Source: Chelydra serpentina (lineage: Eukaryota; Chordata; Testudines; Chelydridae). From it: a stretch of DNA of 64,000 nucleotides. Positions 19,773 through 32,260 of the stretch are shown here, piece after piece. The notes below the pieces were generated by a model. The model ran no database searches. It was given only the letters and a program-made list of their open reading frames with translations, and was not told the origin of the DNA. The position numbers were made by a program, and so were the translations under genes. The stretch covers positions 28,559,001-28,623,000 of the forward strand of contig JBAIAC010000014.1 in NCBI GenBank assembly GCA_037349315.1, given 5' to 3'. The stretch's first letter is position 1; the number at the start of each line of letters is the position of its first letter.

Positions 19773-22700
19773 ATAAGCCAGTGCAACCCTCGGTTGACTC
19801 CTTTCTGCATAGCCAATACGATAGACTTTATTTCCATGATCGCATCCTATTTCTCCATAGGACCCTTCCATCATTCAGTAAATAGGAAGGTGTTCAATGA
19901 AGGAGGCAGCTATTTAACTTTGGCCTCATAATTCAAAGTCTGGCCTCGTGTCTTATGTACTGCACACCTTCCAAACCCTGCCCCAAATAAGGACATTTTC
20001 TCATGGTTGTATTTATGTCACTAATTGGTCTCGGATAAAGCATTTTGCAAACAGCAAGAATTACAGGGTGAATTTTTATGGCCTGTGATATACAGGAGAG
20101 CAAAGTAATGTATTGTTATGGTCCCTTCTGGTCTTACAAGCTAAACTTGTTAACAACAAGAGCAAGTAAAACTTTATGGTAATTTTTTTGTTTTTTAATT
20201 TAAAAATGTTAAAATTTCGTAATTGTTTTAATTGCCAGAACTTTGACTCACTGTATTTCTTGTTTGGAAAAAAAACAACAAAAATTTTTCAGTCAAATTG
20301 AATTCTCAAAACATTAATAAAGTCAAAATTCAGGAAATTTTGACCAATTCTATTAATCTATCTTAAAAATACCCTGGTGAGGTAAAGAGATCCCTCAGGT
20401 ATTAATAGCCCCAATTTCCAAATGGAGAAAAGACAGGCATTTTTTGCTCAACGTTTAATAGAGTTGGTGAAGTAACTCAAGCTCTTGTTGTGGGTAGTCA
20501 GAGGCTTTCAGGCACAACACAAGGTCATGTTGTCAGGCTTCTGCTTTGTCATGTAATTTAATACAACACAAAATATAGCAAAAGCTTAACTGTTCCAGTA
20601 AAGATGCTTCTGATTTGTTGTCTCTCACACCCAAACAGTCTTCAGAGTAAGGGAGGGTGAGTGAACCACAGATGCAATGTTCTAGATTGATTCTGCTGAT
20701 GCAACCTGCTTGATGAGGCAGTCTTGTCATTGCTATAAACTCAAGGTGAAATGTTTATGGTTTTGTGCAATACACAGTCTCCAAATCCTTTTTGCCTAGT
20801 GGTGCCTTCAAAGACAAGCTGAGTAGTCCATTACCACTGCAATTTAGACACCGATGACTCATTTTAGAGCATGTAATGTGAAGACATAGAAGTTATTGCA
20901 TCTGTAGTACCTTAGGCAAAAGTGTTTCCAGTACGTCCTCTTATGCCCACAATTTTGCACTTTGTGCCTGAGAACTTGATCTTCCCATGTACTTATGGAT
21001 TGCTTCAGGAAAGGTGACACTGAGCTGTGATGCCTGCTGTCCTCAAGGCTTACTATGCTCACATTTTTTGCTTTATGCATTTCATTTCTGTGAGAAAACA
21101 TTCTGCTCTGTTTTGAAGTTATGAATCCAAGGGCTCACGGTTATGTTGTTTTTCTCAACTTACCTTTTAAAGCAGATGTTAGTTCATTTGTATCCCTTTG
21201 AGGGCCTAAACTTCCTCATGTGTCTTTCACATGATAGCGAACAAGGTGCATTTTGCAGTTTTGGTTCACAGCTCTTTCTAGTGGGCTAGATCCAATTCAG
21301 CAAAAACATGGTGTCAAAGATGAGACAAAAAGTATTGAACTAAACCTATGGAAAAGAGAGAGGGTAAGATTAAAATTAAAGAGAAGAATAAAAAAGTTTA
21401 GCATGAACAAAATAAAATGCCAGTCTGAAGGGAAAGAGGTCAAACCTGAAGCCAGAAGGAAAAAAAAGTCCAAGGGTAAAAATGTTCAAAACTGTTTAAA
21501 TCCCATTTTCTAAAATGACTTCCACAGTTAGGAATCTGTCTCACTGGAACTCAGTGAGGGACTTAATCTTCTATGTCATTCAGGAGTGTTTGAGAATTTT
21601 ATTCCAAGACCACAGTGTCCAGGGTCCTCAAAGGAGGTTGGGAGGGGGAATAACTGGCCTGATGGACTAAGAGTGCCCGCTGACACTGGTGCATGAGGAT
21701 TTGGTCCAACCTGAGCTGCTCTAGGAGGCAGAGCTTGGATCCACAAGAGGTCTTGGCCATATCCTTCATCCATAATTCCCCTACAAGTGGGGGGGTCTAA
21801 CTCATAGTTGATGTATCCCACAGATTATTATAGATATAGGTGAGGACCCCACTGCTGTATAAACGTGTAGTAAAACAGTCATTACCCTGGAGAAACTTGC
21901 AAACTAAACAGACAAGATAGGTGAATGGTGGTTGGTAAGGGGAAGGAATGCCATACACAACACAATGATAGGTCTGAACGGTCTCAACTCTTTTTAAAAT
22001 TAATTTCAGTATGTCTTCTTACTTCTATAGATGCTCTCACAGGTGAGGATGAAAGGTGAAAAGGATGAGTTAATAGGAGTAGGAGAAGGGGAAGGTAGGC
22101 CAATATTAAGAAAGGGAAAGGGAGACAGAAGAGAGAATGGAGGGATATAGAGAAGGCCGAGTGTAGTTGCAGCAGATAAATTGTGAGGAAGGAGGATGGG
22201 AAGGTTGGAGCCAAGTATGGCGCAGAAAGGAGAAAAAATTCAGTGTCAAAACAGAAGAAAATAGAGTTCAGTTATGACATTTGTGTTGGAAGGTTGCTGT
22301 GCTTGGTGCTACCTCCACTTCTGCTGGGGGAGAAAGGGAGTGGGTGGTGGTCTCCCAGGTCAAACTCCATGTGCAAAGATTCCTCATCTCTAAAAACCAT
22401 TGTTAACCTCCTGATAGTCTTGGATATCAAAGGACTCAGCGTATGGATATAGAGCTATTGACAGTGATGTTGGCAGCATAGAGGTAAGGTTCTTTGGCAA
22501 TTTCAGGAATCATCGGGGAAGTGAAAGTGTCTCCTGCTCTAGCAGAGAGATAGAATGGGCCAGTTAAAAAATCACTACTCTAAGTTTTTGTAAAGCACTC
22601 TAAGATCCTAATTCTTACAGTGCTTTTGAAGGTAAGTATTAATCTGATGGGTGGGTAAAAAGAAGTGCAAATATTAGGTAATTTATGTAACACTAAATCA

Positions 22701-22804
22701 ATGGCTCAGTTGGCAAAATAACCCTGGAGTCCAAATTCCTTCTAGATTTCTTATGTAACTGCTACGCAACATTCCTCTTTGGCTGGCAGTCTGGAAATGC
22801 TAAC
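19773..22804. other. Mixed intergenic sequence, no gene recognised
   Basis: Contains a CR1 3' fragment at 20075-20145 and a purine-rich plus strand at about 22040-22260. The Lys-rich ORF at 21253-21513 has no family resemblance that I recognise. A MIR-like TTTGTAAAGCACTCTAAGAT lies near 22590. Confidence 0.45.
20075..20145 (+). repeat. CR1 LINE 3'-end fragment
   Basis: TGATATACAGGAGAGCAAAG followed by TTATGGTCCCTTCTGGTCTT matches the familiar 3' end of old amniote CR1 subfamilies. Confidence 0.55.
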
Positions 22805-22816
22805 ACTTATAATAGT

Positions 22817-23029
22817 TTTCAGTGTAGTAGCCGTGTTAGTCTCTGTCAGCAAAACGAAAATAAGAAAGAAAAACTTGTAGCACCTTAGAGATTAACAAAT
22901 TTATTTCAGCATAAGCTTTCGTGGGTTTATACCCACTTCATCGGATGCATCCGATGAAGTGGGTATTAACCCACGAAAGCTTATGCTGAAATAAATGTGT
23001 TAGTCTCTAAGGTGCTACAAGTTTTTCTT
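22817..23029. repeat. Palindromic retroposon-like element, copy 1
   Basis: Arms such as CAGCATAAGCTTTCGTGGGT appear at the left and again as the reverse complement at the right, meeting at CATCGGATGCATCCGATG. The left side carries about 50 extra bases (starting GTAGCCGTGTTAGTCT) that the right lacks, so the palindrome is asymmetric. A 12-bp duplication ACTTATAATAGT flanks it (22805-22816 and 23030-23041). A second member with the same design is at 58150-58385. Confidence 0.85.
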
Positions 23030-23080
23030 ACTTATAATAGTGGCTTCATGCTAAAGCATTTGGCCAATAGCAGAAGGTAA

Positions 23081-23276
23081 GGCCTTGTCTACATTGGGGT
23101 TTCAGTTACTGGTTTAGCTGCATTAATGCAACTCCCTAGTGTAGACTCAATGTGCATTGGTATCGTTCACTTGGTTTTATTTGTCTGGACATGAAGCACT
23201 AGTGTAAGTTGGGCCTACACTAAAGAGTTGCACAGTGCAGCTACAGTAGTGGCTGAAATCCCAGTATACACAAGGG
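23081..23276. mobile_element. Harbinger-type MITE (about 196 bp)
   Basis: The left end GGCCTTGTCTACATTGGGG follows TAA (23078-23080). The right end, read inward on the minus strand, is CCCTTGTGTATACTGGGA and abuts TTAA. The shape and 3-bp flank suit PIF/Harbinger. The right end is diverged. Confidence 0.6.
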
Positions 23277-23280
23277 TTAA

Positions 23281-26200
23281 ATCCAAGTAACTATTGTCTA
23301 GAACACATAGATTAAATACTTTAAGTATGTCACAGCAAACCATACGTGGTTCAGATTTCAGGATGAATAAAGCGTTCTTGGGTTAATATTAGATGAATAC
23401 AAATGGGTAGAACAAATGTTTAATCTGGAATGAATGAACCTAATGGAAATAATTTTGCCATCATACAAACACTGAATGCAGCAAATCATTTGCTGTATCA
23501 CCCTACTGAGAGTCGTCAGTCTACAACGAGGTCACTAAAGATCAAATAAAATATTCAGGACTGTAACTGTATAACATTAGCCTTTGTTTGAACTGAACAA
23601 ATCCTGGCTGACTCCAGGATCACTCTGTATACAAGCTGACATTTGAGCTATGTATCCTAGTAGCTCTTTTTATCAAAATTAATGGAACAAACATAAATTT
23701 CATTCTCTCAGCAAATTGTACTGCACTAAAGACTAGTAAAGGAGGTGTTTGATACAAAATATATATTTGTCATAAGTTTGATGGTCTTTGGAATTAAAAA
23801 ACAAAACATGTTTAATAAGAAATTTTCTTTAATTACTGGCTAGTCACTGGCCATAAGGGACCATCTGTATTGTTACTGTGTATAGATGATTCTCTGCAAT
23901 TTTTCATATTGATTGAGACAGTGTAAATTTGGGCTTTCTGAAAAATTCAATAAATAAATATAGACTATCACTCTGCTCTGATATTTCTCTATCTTGCTTT
24001 TAACAGATGTCTTTGATATAGAATATGCAAAAAATTCTGCCGAGCTACTTAAATAGCCAGTCCATTTCCCCCCCTTTTTTGTGATTCATATCAGTTTAAA
24101 TCTAACATACTAAAAGGTAAATGTAATGTAATGACAGAGTATTGGCTGATACATTATTACCTGACATTCTGTTTTAGTAATTCACATTTTTCAAACCTTA
24201 TGCAAGTAAATGCGGCAGTTAGGCATGGACAAAATAGAGGTGTTGCAGTTATGGTATGAATGAGAGGTAGGGGATATAGATATATAGCTGTTTACAGTTG
24301 ACTAAAAGTACGCTAGTGTTTGCATAGTGGAACACACAATCTTATTTTCTACATTATCTGGCATTATAATTTCATTCATAAAAGAACCACTATTTAGCAT
24401 TTTAGTTGGGTAGGTAGAACACTTACCCCCAACACCTCCAGGCCTTTCAGTTGCAGCTACATGGTGAAAGCTTGCAGAATCTGTTCATCCTATTTCTGTA
24501 TAATACTTATAGGGTTTGTTAGTTTAATTAATACATACAACATCTAATCTGTATTTAAGTTCTCTTCTCACATAGTTAAATATACAGAGTACTTAAATCC
24601 ACATAGTCTGCCATGTCATGGGTAAGTCACAGTAAAGGGTTTACCCTGACTTCCCTTCTAGGCAGTCACAACAAAAAGCGAGGTCTGTTGGCTATTGCCT
24701 AGAAGAAAAGCCAGGGCATAGAATGTTGCACTAGGCCCCAGTGAAATGAAGTGGCCTGGGAAACTTGCAGAAAAGTCTTGGAAAAGACTTGGCAAAGATT
24801 GTTCATAGCTTCTCCTATTATAATGGCTAGGTTAATTAAATGATGGCCTTTTTCCTCCAGAGCAATAGCTGTTTCTTTAGTTAGTGGCATTCTAAGATGG
24901 AAGTGCCATATTTTCTTGGAAATGATGCAGTAAAAAATAGCTTGCCATGACAGTGCTCAGGGGGTATTTTACCATTTCCTACTGCTTGCGGTGAGAAATT
25001 ACACATAAACATTAAAAAAAAAAAAGTGAAATGGAGAAGGAAATTGAAAATGAGGTTAGGCCAAATATTTGTGGTGAATGCTGCTTCAGTGACTCCTCTC
25101 ATCAGGCCGCGGGAAAGCATTCAGCCTGGAATTTGACTTAACTTTTTAAAAATGTTTTGACTGTATGAAATACTCATGGTATTTCCTAGATTGTCCTCTT
25201 TTTATAGAGCCCCGTATGTGCTATGTACTTTCCAAACACTTAAGGATGGTCAGTGTTGTGAAGAGTTCATGATTTAAGGTACTCTAAAATACCTGGCAAT
25301 GGATGGGCTTCCAACATGTATTCTGTGACATCACAAACACCATGCATTGCATGGCTTATAATGAGACTTCTGCATTTTGTGACTTCACATTCTAGAATAT
25401 TTTTAGTGAGCCAAGAAGTAATTAGTTGAATCTTTATTTCTATGGAGAATGCTTGACACAGCCTGGTGTCAGTTCATTTTTTCACAAAATGTGTGCATAA
25501 CTCAATTCATTTTTGCTGTGTGCCATATTTTTTTAAGTGATAAATGTTTTTAAACTTAATCAGCAGCTTAGGTTCATTTTATTGCAGTTTCTGTATGAGG
25601 ATTCTTGTTGCTTTTATCTTTGTCTATCCTTTATAGTCACTGCACAGTTCTTAAAAATCACTGCATATAATACACACCGTTATTTCATACATGCACTAAT
25701 ATGTTCTTCATCTAAAGTGATTTTACACAATGATCAGCTCTGATCTCATTTGAAATTAAATTCTGTATAAACAGGTGTATTTCTTCAAAATCAACTGACA
25801 GAAGGATATTCCAGAATGCTGTGGGAGTTTATGTGGCTAACACACTTTATTATGAATTCATCAGGTGTTTGCAGTGATACTTGTCAAACTCAATTTATTT
25901 CATAGTGATATGGATGCTACAAGTGTATTCTAAGGAATTCTACTGTAATTAAACATTTGTAAGTAGACATTAAAATGGTGTTCTGTTATTTTAACAGTGC
26001 ATTGTTAGCACTTTAATGTAATGGGATTTAATTGTGAATATCTACATTTTAATTTATAACTGAGCCAAATACATTTATTTATAACCATTGCTATGACTGT
26101 GTTACTGAATAATAAAACAGGTGGTATGAAGGCTTGATAGCAACCGAGCAGCCTCTTTACATTGTGCTTTTCTATTTTATTTTTTATTTTTATTTTTATT

Positions 26201-26913
26201 TTTTGCTTTTCTTTCTAAAATTAAATAATTTGACTAGGCCACAAGTTAAGTTGTTCAAACTGTTTGGTTAATGCATACACACAATTACCATGTACAAACC
26301 ATGGGTAACTGGGTGCACAAATGACCATAATTAGTCATTTGCACATGCAGTTTCCCTATTTGCTAGTACAACTTGTTCATTCAGTTACTTACCTAACTGA
26401 TGCAGCTAATCAAAAAAAGGTGAAAATTTATGAGTTTTTTCAAAAAGTCAAACTCTGACATTTGAAAATTTTCATCCACCTTATAGTTAGTCAAAAAAAA
26501 GGCAGAAGACTGAAAATTTCAACACTTTTTTCTGATTCCCCTCCCCATAAATTTTGACAAGCATTGTTAACTTGTTTAAAACTCAAGCCAAATGTTGTGT
26601 TTAAAAAAAACTAAATAAAAACTTCCACTATAGTGATTATTAAACATAGTGTGTAACAATGTAAAAAGCCATAAAACATATTATGCCAGATATATTCTGT
26701 TACGCTTAACTCTCTAAACATCTCTTGATGTCCAACACTTGGCATTGAGGGTACACAGTCTGGGGGCTTGCCAAGATAATGCAATTAGAATTGGATGAGA
26801 AACATTTTTCCTATCCTGTGAACATTTGAGATTTCCAAAATCTTCCCATTCTGCAGATTGAGGAAACCTTTCCTTCCCCCACCCCACTTTCCATTATCTT
26901 TCATTGGGAAATA
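23281..26913. other. AT-rich sequence, no gene recognised
   Basis: About 3.6 kb without coding signals. A run of ATTTTT-like units lies at about 26170-26206. The stretch 25830-26120 is AT-rich and looks non-repetitive; it could be conserved non-coding DNA but nothing here proves it. Confidence 0.45.
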
Positions 26914-27258
26914 AGCACCTTCTTAAGATTTTTCCTGAACGGAGCCCTTTATGATTTTTCCCACCAAAACATTTCTCTATCTTCCTTTTATACAAGTGCT
27001 TAATTTTAAGCATATGACTATATCTGTTGAAGAAAGTAGCTTTAATGGGAATACTCACATGCTTAAAGTTCAGCATTTGCTTAGGTGTTTTGGTGGACTA
27101 GGGCAAGAAGCCCTTATTTGAGGCCTTGATCCTAAGGTACAGTACAAATTACTCTCACCTCTGAAATTTGTGAGGGTGGAATAAAGGAAGATAGAGAAAT
27201 GTTTTGGTGGGAAAAATCATAAAGGCCCCAGTTCAGGAAAAATCTGAAGTATGTGCTG
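26914..27258. repeat. Long inverted repeat (about 64-76 bp arms, 193-bp spacer)
   Basis: The segment 26926-26989 (AGATTTTTCCTGAAC ... CTATCTTCCTTT) is the reverse complement of 27183-27245 with only about three differences. The match decays but continues outward to about 26914 and 27258. The spacer carries ACTCACATGCTTAAAGTT, a piece of a common amniote repeat. No target duplication is evident. Confidence 0.88.
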
Positions 27259-28420
27259 AAGGAAGGCTAGAATACTCAGAACCTTGTATTACTGAGCCCC
27301 AAATAGTTTCAGACATTTCCAGTTAAATTAATAGTGCCCTGCTGAAAGAGATGTGCCTATGTATAAAATCTGATCTGAATATTTTACAGTTAAGATCAGA
27401 TAGCCTCTTAGAAATAATGTTGTAATCCATTATGTCATACACTATTTCACTGTTTTATACATCCCCTTAAGAATCTTGTGTGTACATTAAATGAATCTCT
27501 GGGAGGGTTCAGTATTTCTCTCTAATCTTACAGGACATTTTCATTTTTAGTGTTCTATTTAGCAAAAGGAGAAAGGCTGGAACAAATGTAAGGTCAGATG
27601 GATCTAACTTTTGTACATGGCCACACTATTCAGTGGGGAATTTTAATGTAAGTTTCAGAAAACACTAACTATTTCCATACAGGGATTACTGACCTGACAG
27701 AGAATTTCTATAATGTCTAGTCTTTACTCCCATGGACAAATCTGCCCGAGTCAGGAGGACCAAATGTTGCTCTGTGGTCAAATATCAATTGGCTAAATCT
27801 GTGTTCAAAAATTTCAACATTAATTCACTTCCAGTTTGGATTATGTCCTGTAGTGCCTCCTGATTCCCTTCTAGTTATTTGTACCAAGGCTACCAAATCT
27901 TTCATTGTTACATTTGCCTTACACACTTCAGCTAGTTAAGGAATTAATTTGCTTCTACTGTGTGGGCACATGCAGAAATGAAGTAAAAACAAACCAGGAA
28001 GGAACAAACCTTTGTTCTACCAAGATCTTGATTCCCTTTCACATTCTTCAGATAATACTCGCACATGGTAACCCTCCTATTGTTTCCCAACCTGTAGACT
28101 TTCCTCTGAGGGCTGGGCTGGTGAGGAGGAAAGGCCAGTATATAGTTAAGAGGTTACACCTTTCTCACCATCAGTCTCTTTTCCTCGTACCTAACTCCAG
28201 TTTATCATGCCTTCCTTTCATCCCAACCTCAGCAATACTCTACCATTCTCTTCTAACCTGTCCCTTCAGTCTCTTGCTTCAAGGTTTTTATACTGTGTAC
28301 ATCATCATGGTATCTAAGTTTTTATGAAGAATCTAATAGTCTTATTGCCTTGTCTCTGTTATACCCACATCTTCGGTCCTTCTACTCATCTTCTATGACC
28401 TTGCTATTGGTCCCTTCATA
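27259..28420. other. Intergenic sequence, no gene recognised
   Basis: AT-rich with short ORFs. The 140-codon ORF at 27905-28327 shows no domain and no exon-like signals that I can support. Confidence 0.45.
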
Positions 28421-28423
28421 TAA

Positions 28424-29620
28424 GGTACATCTACACTACACACTGCTGGTAACAGCAGGGCTGGTGCAAGAAAATTTCGTGCCCTAGGCGAAACTTCCTT
28501 GCACCAACCCTACACCGCCCCCCCCCATGCCAGCCCCCAATGCGCCCCCCACCCCAGCCAGCTCCTCCACCCGCGGGAGCTCAGCTTCCCCCCTGCCCGC
28601 TGCGGGCGCTCAGCCCCCGCCCCCCAACCGGCGGGCCGCAGGAGCTGAGCGGGGAGCCGGGGGGCAGCTCAGAGCGGCTGCTCCCTGGCTCACCACTCAG
28701 GCGCTGGGGGGGGCAGCGAAGCAGGGGGCTTGCTGCGGCTGCCCCCAGCTCAGGCGCTGAGCAGGGGGGCAGTGGGGCGGCTGCCCCCGGCTCCCCGCGG
28801 CTGCCCCCGGCTCCTCGCTCAGACACTGAGCGGGGCGGGGGGCGGGGCAGTGGGGCGGCTCGCTGCAGCTGCCCTCCGGCTTCCCGCTCAGCGGGGAGAC
28901 AAGGAGCAGCTGCAGGAAGCTGCCCCTTGTCTCACCGCTCAGCAGCTCAGCAGGGAGACGAGGGGCAGCCGCGGGAAGCTGCCCCTTGTCTCCCCACTCA
29001 GCCGCTGAGTGGGGAGACAAGGGGCAGCCGGGACAAGCCGCCCCTTGTCTCTCTGCTCAGCAGCTCAGCCGCTGAGTGGGGAGACAAGGGGCAGCCACGG
29101 CGAGCCGCCCCTTGTCTCTCCACTCAGCAGCTCAACCACTGAGTGGGGAGGCAGCGGGCAGCTGCCCGCCATCCCGCAAATCTTGGTGCCCTAGGTGACC
29201 GCCTAGGGTCGCCTAGTGGGCACGCCGGCCCTGGGTAGCAGCATGAAGGGTAAGTGTAGCAACATGCCACAGTGAAAAGCAGGCGGCAGTGTAGCTACAC
29301 CGGTCAATTAAAGGGTCTGGCAGGGGGGGAGGCATCAGGCGAAGACTCTGGCAGCTCCCCCCTGCCAGAGTCTTTCCCTGCTGCTGGAGTCTTTAACTAT
29401 ATTGGGGAGAAGGGGAAAGACTCCAGCAGTGAGAAAGCAGCTGGAGCCTTTCCCTGCTGTTTCTCCCTGCTGGAGCCTTTCCCCGCTGCCAGATCTTTTC
29501 CATGGGCATGGAAACACTCTGGCATGGGGAGGCACTGGGATACGACACAGCTAAAAGTAGCAGTGTAGATGAGGTGTGTGCACTATTTGGGCATCCAGAG
29601 AGCTATGTAAGGTACATACT
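28424..29620. mobile_element. Probable Harbinger-type non-autonomous element, split by a hAT insertion
   Basis: The left end GGTACATCTACACTA follows TAA (28421-28423). AGTGTAGCTACAC and AGCAGTGTAGATGAG occur to the right of the nested hAT. The right boundary is uncertain (between about 29570 and 29620). Internal Gly/Ser-rich ORFs are not genes. Confidence 0.4.
28456..29233. mobile_element. GC-rich non-autonomous hAT element (778 bp)
   Basis: Ends CAGGGCTGGTGC and GCCGGCCCTG form an inverted pair. Flanking 8-mers GGTAACAG (28448-28455) and GGTAGCAG (29234-29241) match 7 of 8. The interior is GC-rich with imperfect internal repeats around GGGGAGACAAGGGGCAGC. Long ORFs (for example 28540-29142) are repetitive and are not genes. 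Confidence 0.85.
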
Positions 29621-29989
29621 TTACGCTGCTTTTTATCCGTCTCATCAGTTTTTCGTCTTCTCCAAAACTATCTTTTTTTCTCCTTTCTCAGCAACTCTTA
29701 ATTTCTACCTTCCTCTATATGCTCTTAGTTAAGAAATTCATGTTTTTATTTATTTGTCTAAAGCAATATGGGACAGTTACTGTGAAGGATGCTATCTAGC
29801 TATACATTTCTGAAGGAGGAGGCTGTATTAGTTAAGTTGCCAAAAGTCAACAAATGTTTTGCAGGTGCTCCATTAGGGTTCAAAATACTGTTTTGCAGAT
29901 GCCAAGATTACAGATGACACAGAAAATGTCCATACTTTACTGAACCATGAATGATTTACAAGATTTGACAACAAACATACTGATCTAGT

Positions 29990-30330
29990 TCTGAAAATGT
30001 GTTCTACATTTTTCTGTTAAAGATGACAAGAGAGACAGCCCCAGTCATGCTGCATCAATTCTGGGCTCCAAGTTTAAACATGATATTCAAACGTTAGACA
30101 ATATATAGAGGAGGGCAGCAAGGTTTATTTGGGGATTAGGATTGTTTTATAAGGCAAAATTGGTGGAACTGACTATGTTTAGTCTGAAAATGAAGTTATT
30201 TAGAAGGTCCCTACTCACACATTTTATAAGTATGTGTAGTTAACAAACAAGAACCTGAAGAAGAGGAGGAAATGTAATGGGCATAATACACTTAGGGTTT
30301 TTATTTACGGAAGAAGAGATTTAAATTATA
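29990..30330 (+). repeat. Degenerate CR1 3'-region fragment
   Basis: CATCAATTCTGGGCTCCAAG, GAGGAGGGCAGCAAGG and TATGTTTAGTCTGAAAATGA follow the order of the CR1 RT C-terminal coding region (VQFWAP, ATKMI, LFSLQKR). It is heavily mutated. Confidence 0.5.
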
Positions 30331-30514
30331 CATTAGGATTTCTTTTTACTTACAACCATAAAAAAAAAATTAGCCAGATACTTTTTCTCTTACAAAATGA
30401 GCTTGGTGGTAAAATTGAGAAGCGCCCATTTTTTTCAGCAAGGGGGGAGATTTGTTTAACATGTATAATGCTAATGACAAGGTACACATACACATACTAA
30501 TACTATGCACTTTC

Positions 30515-30830
30515 TATAGAACCTCAGGCTAATAGGAACATTAGAAATGCCATCCTGGATCTGACTAGTGCTCCGTCTTGTCAAGTATCTTGTCAGTGAC
30601 AGTGTCCAGGACCAGGTGTTTCAGAGGAAAATGTAAGAAACCCAATAGCATAGTTAGGGGGAAAGAAAAGTTTCCTTCTAACTCCCAATGTTATAAGATA
30701 GTTTACGCCCTGAAACATGAGGGGGCCACTAGGTCTTGCACATCCCCTCCATACTGATCCCTACCTTTTGTGGAATCCTCACCCAGTACTTTTTTAAAGC
30801 TTGTAAATTTAACTGTTTAAGGAGGAACTT
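30515..30830 (+). repeat. Interspersed repeat, probably CR1/L3-related
   Basis: Begins near AGGAACATTAGAAATGCCAT and runs through GACAGTGTCCAGGACCAGGT. This resembles the abundant sauropsid repeat around AGGAACATAAGAACGGCCAT and GACAGTGGCCAATGCCAGGT. The classification is uncertain. Confidence 0.5.
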
Positions 30831-32125
30831 TCCTGTATTGCATGTCTATGGGCTCATTACTTCCTCTACTCCTCTTGGTGCTAAAATAAACAGAATCAGT
30901 CTTCATGTTGTGTAATCCTGAGCTGTTTAATTTTAAAAACATAGTGGGAGTATGATCGCTGATGAGTGACCTACCCACTGAGCTATTTGCTAATCTGAAT
31001 TGGGCTGGTCTCTTTTTTTCAAACTCTGTTTGGTCCTGGTACTGAATATAAAATCTCAAAGATTTCTCAAGTTTTGTTTTGTTTTAGGGCAGTCAGGTCT
31101 AGTGATATCCAAAAATCAGATGGAACAAGTCCAGAATAATCCTCATAGCTCCTTAGTCTTTGGGGAAATTTTGACTGTCGGACCTACTGCAGAATGCCAG
31201 TCAGCCTCCTCTCCATCTTCCAGCTCACCTGAACATATAATCCCAAAATCAGCGTCAGATACTACACCCAGCCCTGGAGTCATGATTGCTTGACTACATG
31301 CTTCACTTGAAACATGTTGGCCTAGCATTTAGCTCTCTCAAGGTCCACATTATTAAAACTGGTACATACCAGAACAAAGGTTGGGTTTCAACAAAATGGC
31401 ATTAAAAAAAAAAAACATTGTCAAAATTCCTGACCACTTCTGGTTACACCAGATGTCAGACTCGATGATCATAACAATCCCTTGAAATTATGACATATTA
31501 GAAACTTATATTTTGTAGATAGCACCAGTTTTACCTTTTCATTTCCAGAATTTTTAATACAAGAATGCAGCACAGCTGTGGACTTCTACAAATCATCTAA
31601 AAAAAACCCCATTAAACAGTGATGCAATTTGGGGGATAATTTAAACCCACTACATATACAATGAAAGTTGAAATATATTAAAATTCTGAAAAGTAATACA
31701 CTCTAACAGCAAACAAGAAAGTTTTAATGGCTATTAAAATATGTTTAGTATACCTTGCTCTTTATCTCATTGCATTTAATGTGTATTATAGCATTATTTA
31801 ATTATGTATATTTTTCAACACATTATCATAATCCAAATCCACTACAAAGAAAATTCTTCACGTGAGCTAGTCACATGCACATTTACAAATATTAATATTG
31901 CTTATGTTGGAGATAAGCCACTGGTTTTAGCAAACTTTAGGTACCTCAGAAAGCTACAGTGTTTGGAAGTCTCTAGTTATTTGGGTAGAGCTCAGTTGTG
32001 AACCACCTTACACCTGACGGAACCTCCTGCAGGTTTGCTACTTCCCATTCGTGTGGGCAAGTGGGGGTGAGGAGTGGTGGGAGCCTGGGCTCCACCCCAC
32101 TCAATGTGCCACCCAGTGCAGCTGC
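30831..32125. other. Intergenic sequence, no gene recognised
   Basis: Short ORFs only. A likely CR1 3' fragment (GTCAGACTCGATGATCATAA) lies near 31455-31500. Confidence 0.45.
31450..31500 (+). repeat. CR1 LINE 3'-end fragment
   Basis: GTCAGACTCGATGATCATAA then CAATCCCTTGAAATTATGA matches the CR1 3' phrase GACTAGATGATCATAATGGT and CCCTT. Confidence 0.5.
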
Positions 32126-32252
32126 TAGGGTGACCAGACAGCAAGTATGAAAAATCGGGACGGGGGGGGGGGGGGGGGAATAGGAGCCTATATAAGAAAA
32201 AGACTCAAAAATCGGGACTGTCCCTATAAAATCGGGACATCTGGTCACCCTA
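32126..32252. mobile_element. 127-bp hAT-type MITE, copy 2
   Basis: Same ends as 11597-11719 (TAGGGTGACCAGAC and TCTGGTCACCCTA). The flanking 8-mers GCAGCTGC (32118-32125) and GCAGCTGA (32253-32260) match 7 of 8. It differs from copy 1 mainly by an expanded run of about 18 G in the middle. Confidence 0.92.
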
Positions 32253-32260
32253 GCAGCTGA

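Noticed and set aside
21253..21513. Lys-rich 86-codon ORF
   Set aside because: AT-rich, low-complexity basic composition, no family resemblance and no exon signals.
27905..28327. 140-codon ORF as a possible host exon
   Set aside because: No recognisable domain, no splice-site support, and composition matches the AT/pyrimidine-rich surroundings.
28540..29142. 200-codon plus-strand ORF, GC-rich
   Set aside because: It lies inside the hAT element 28456-29233 and repeats GGGGAGACAAGGGGCAGC-like units; overlapping ORFs on both strands show it is compositional.
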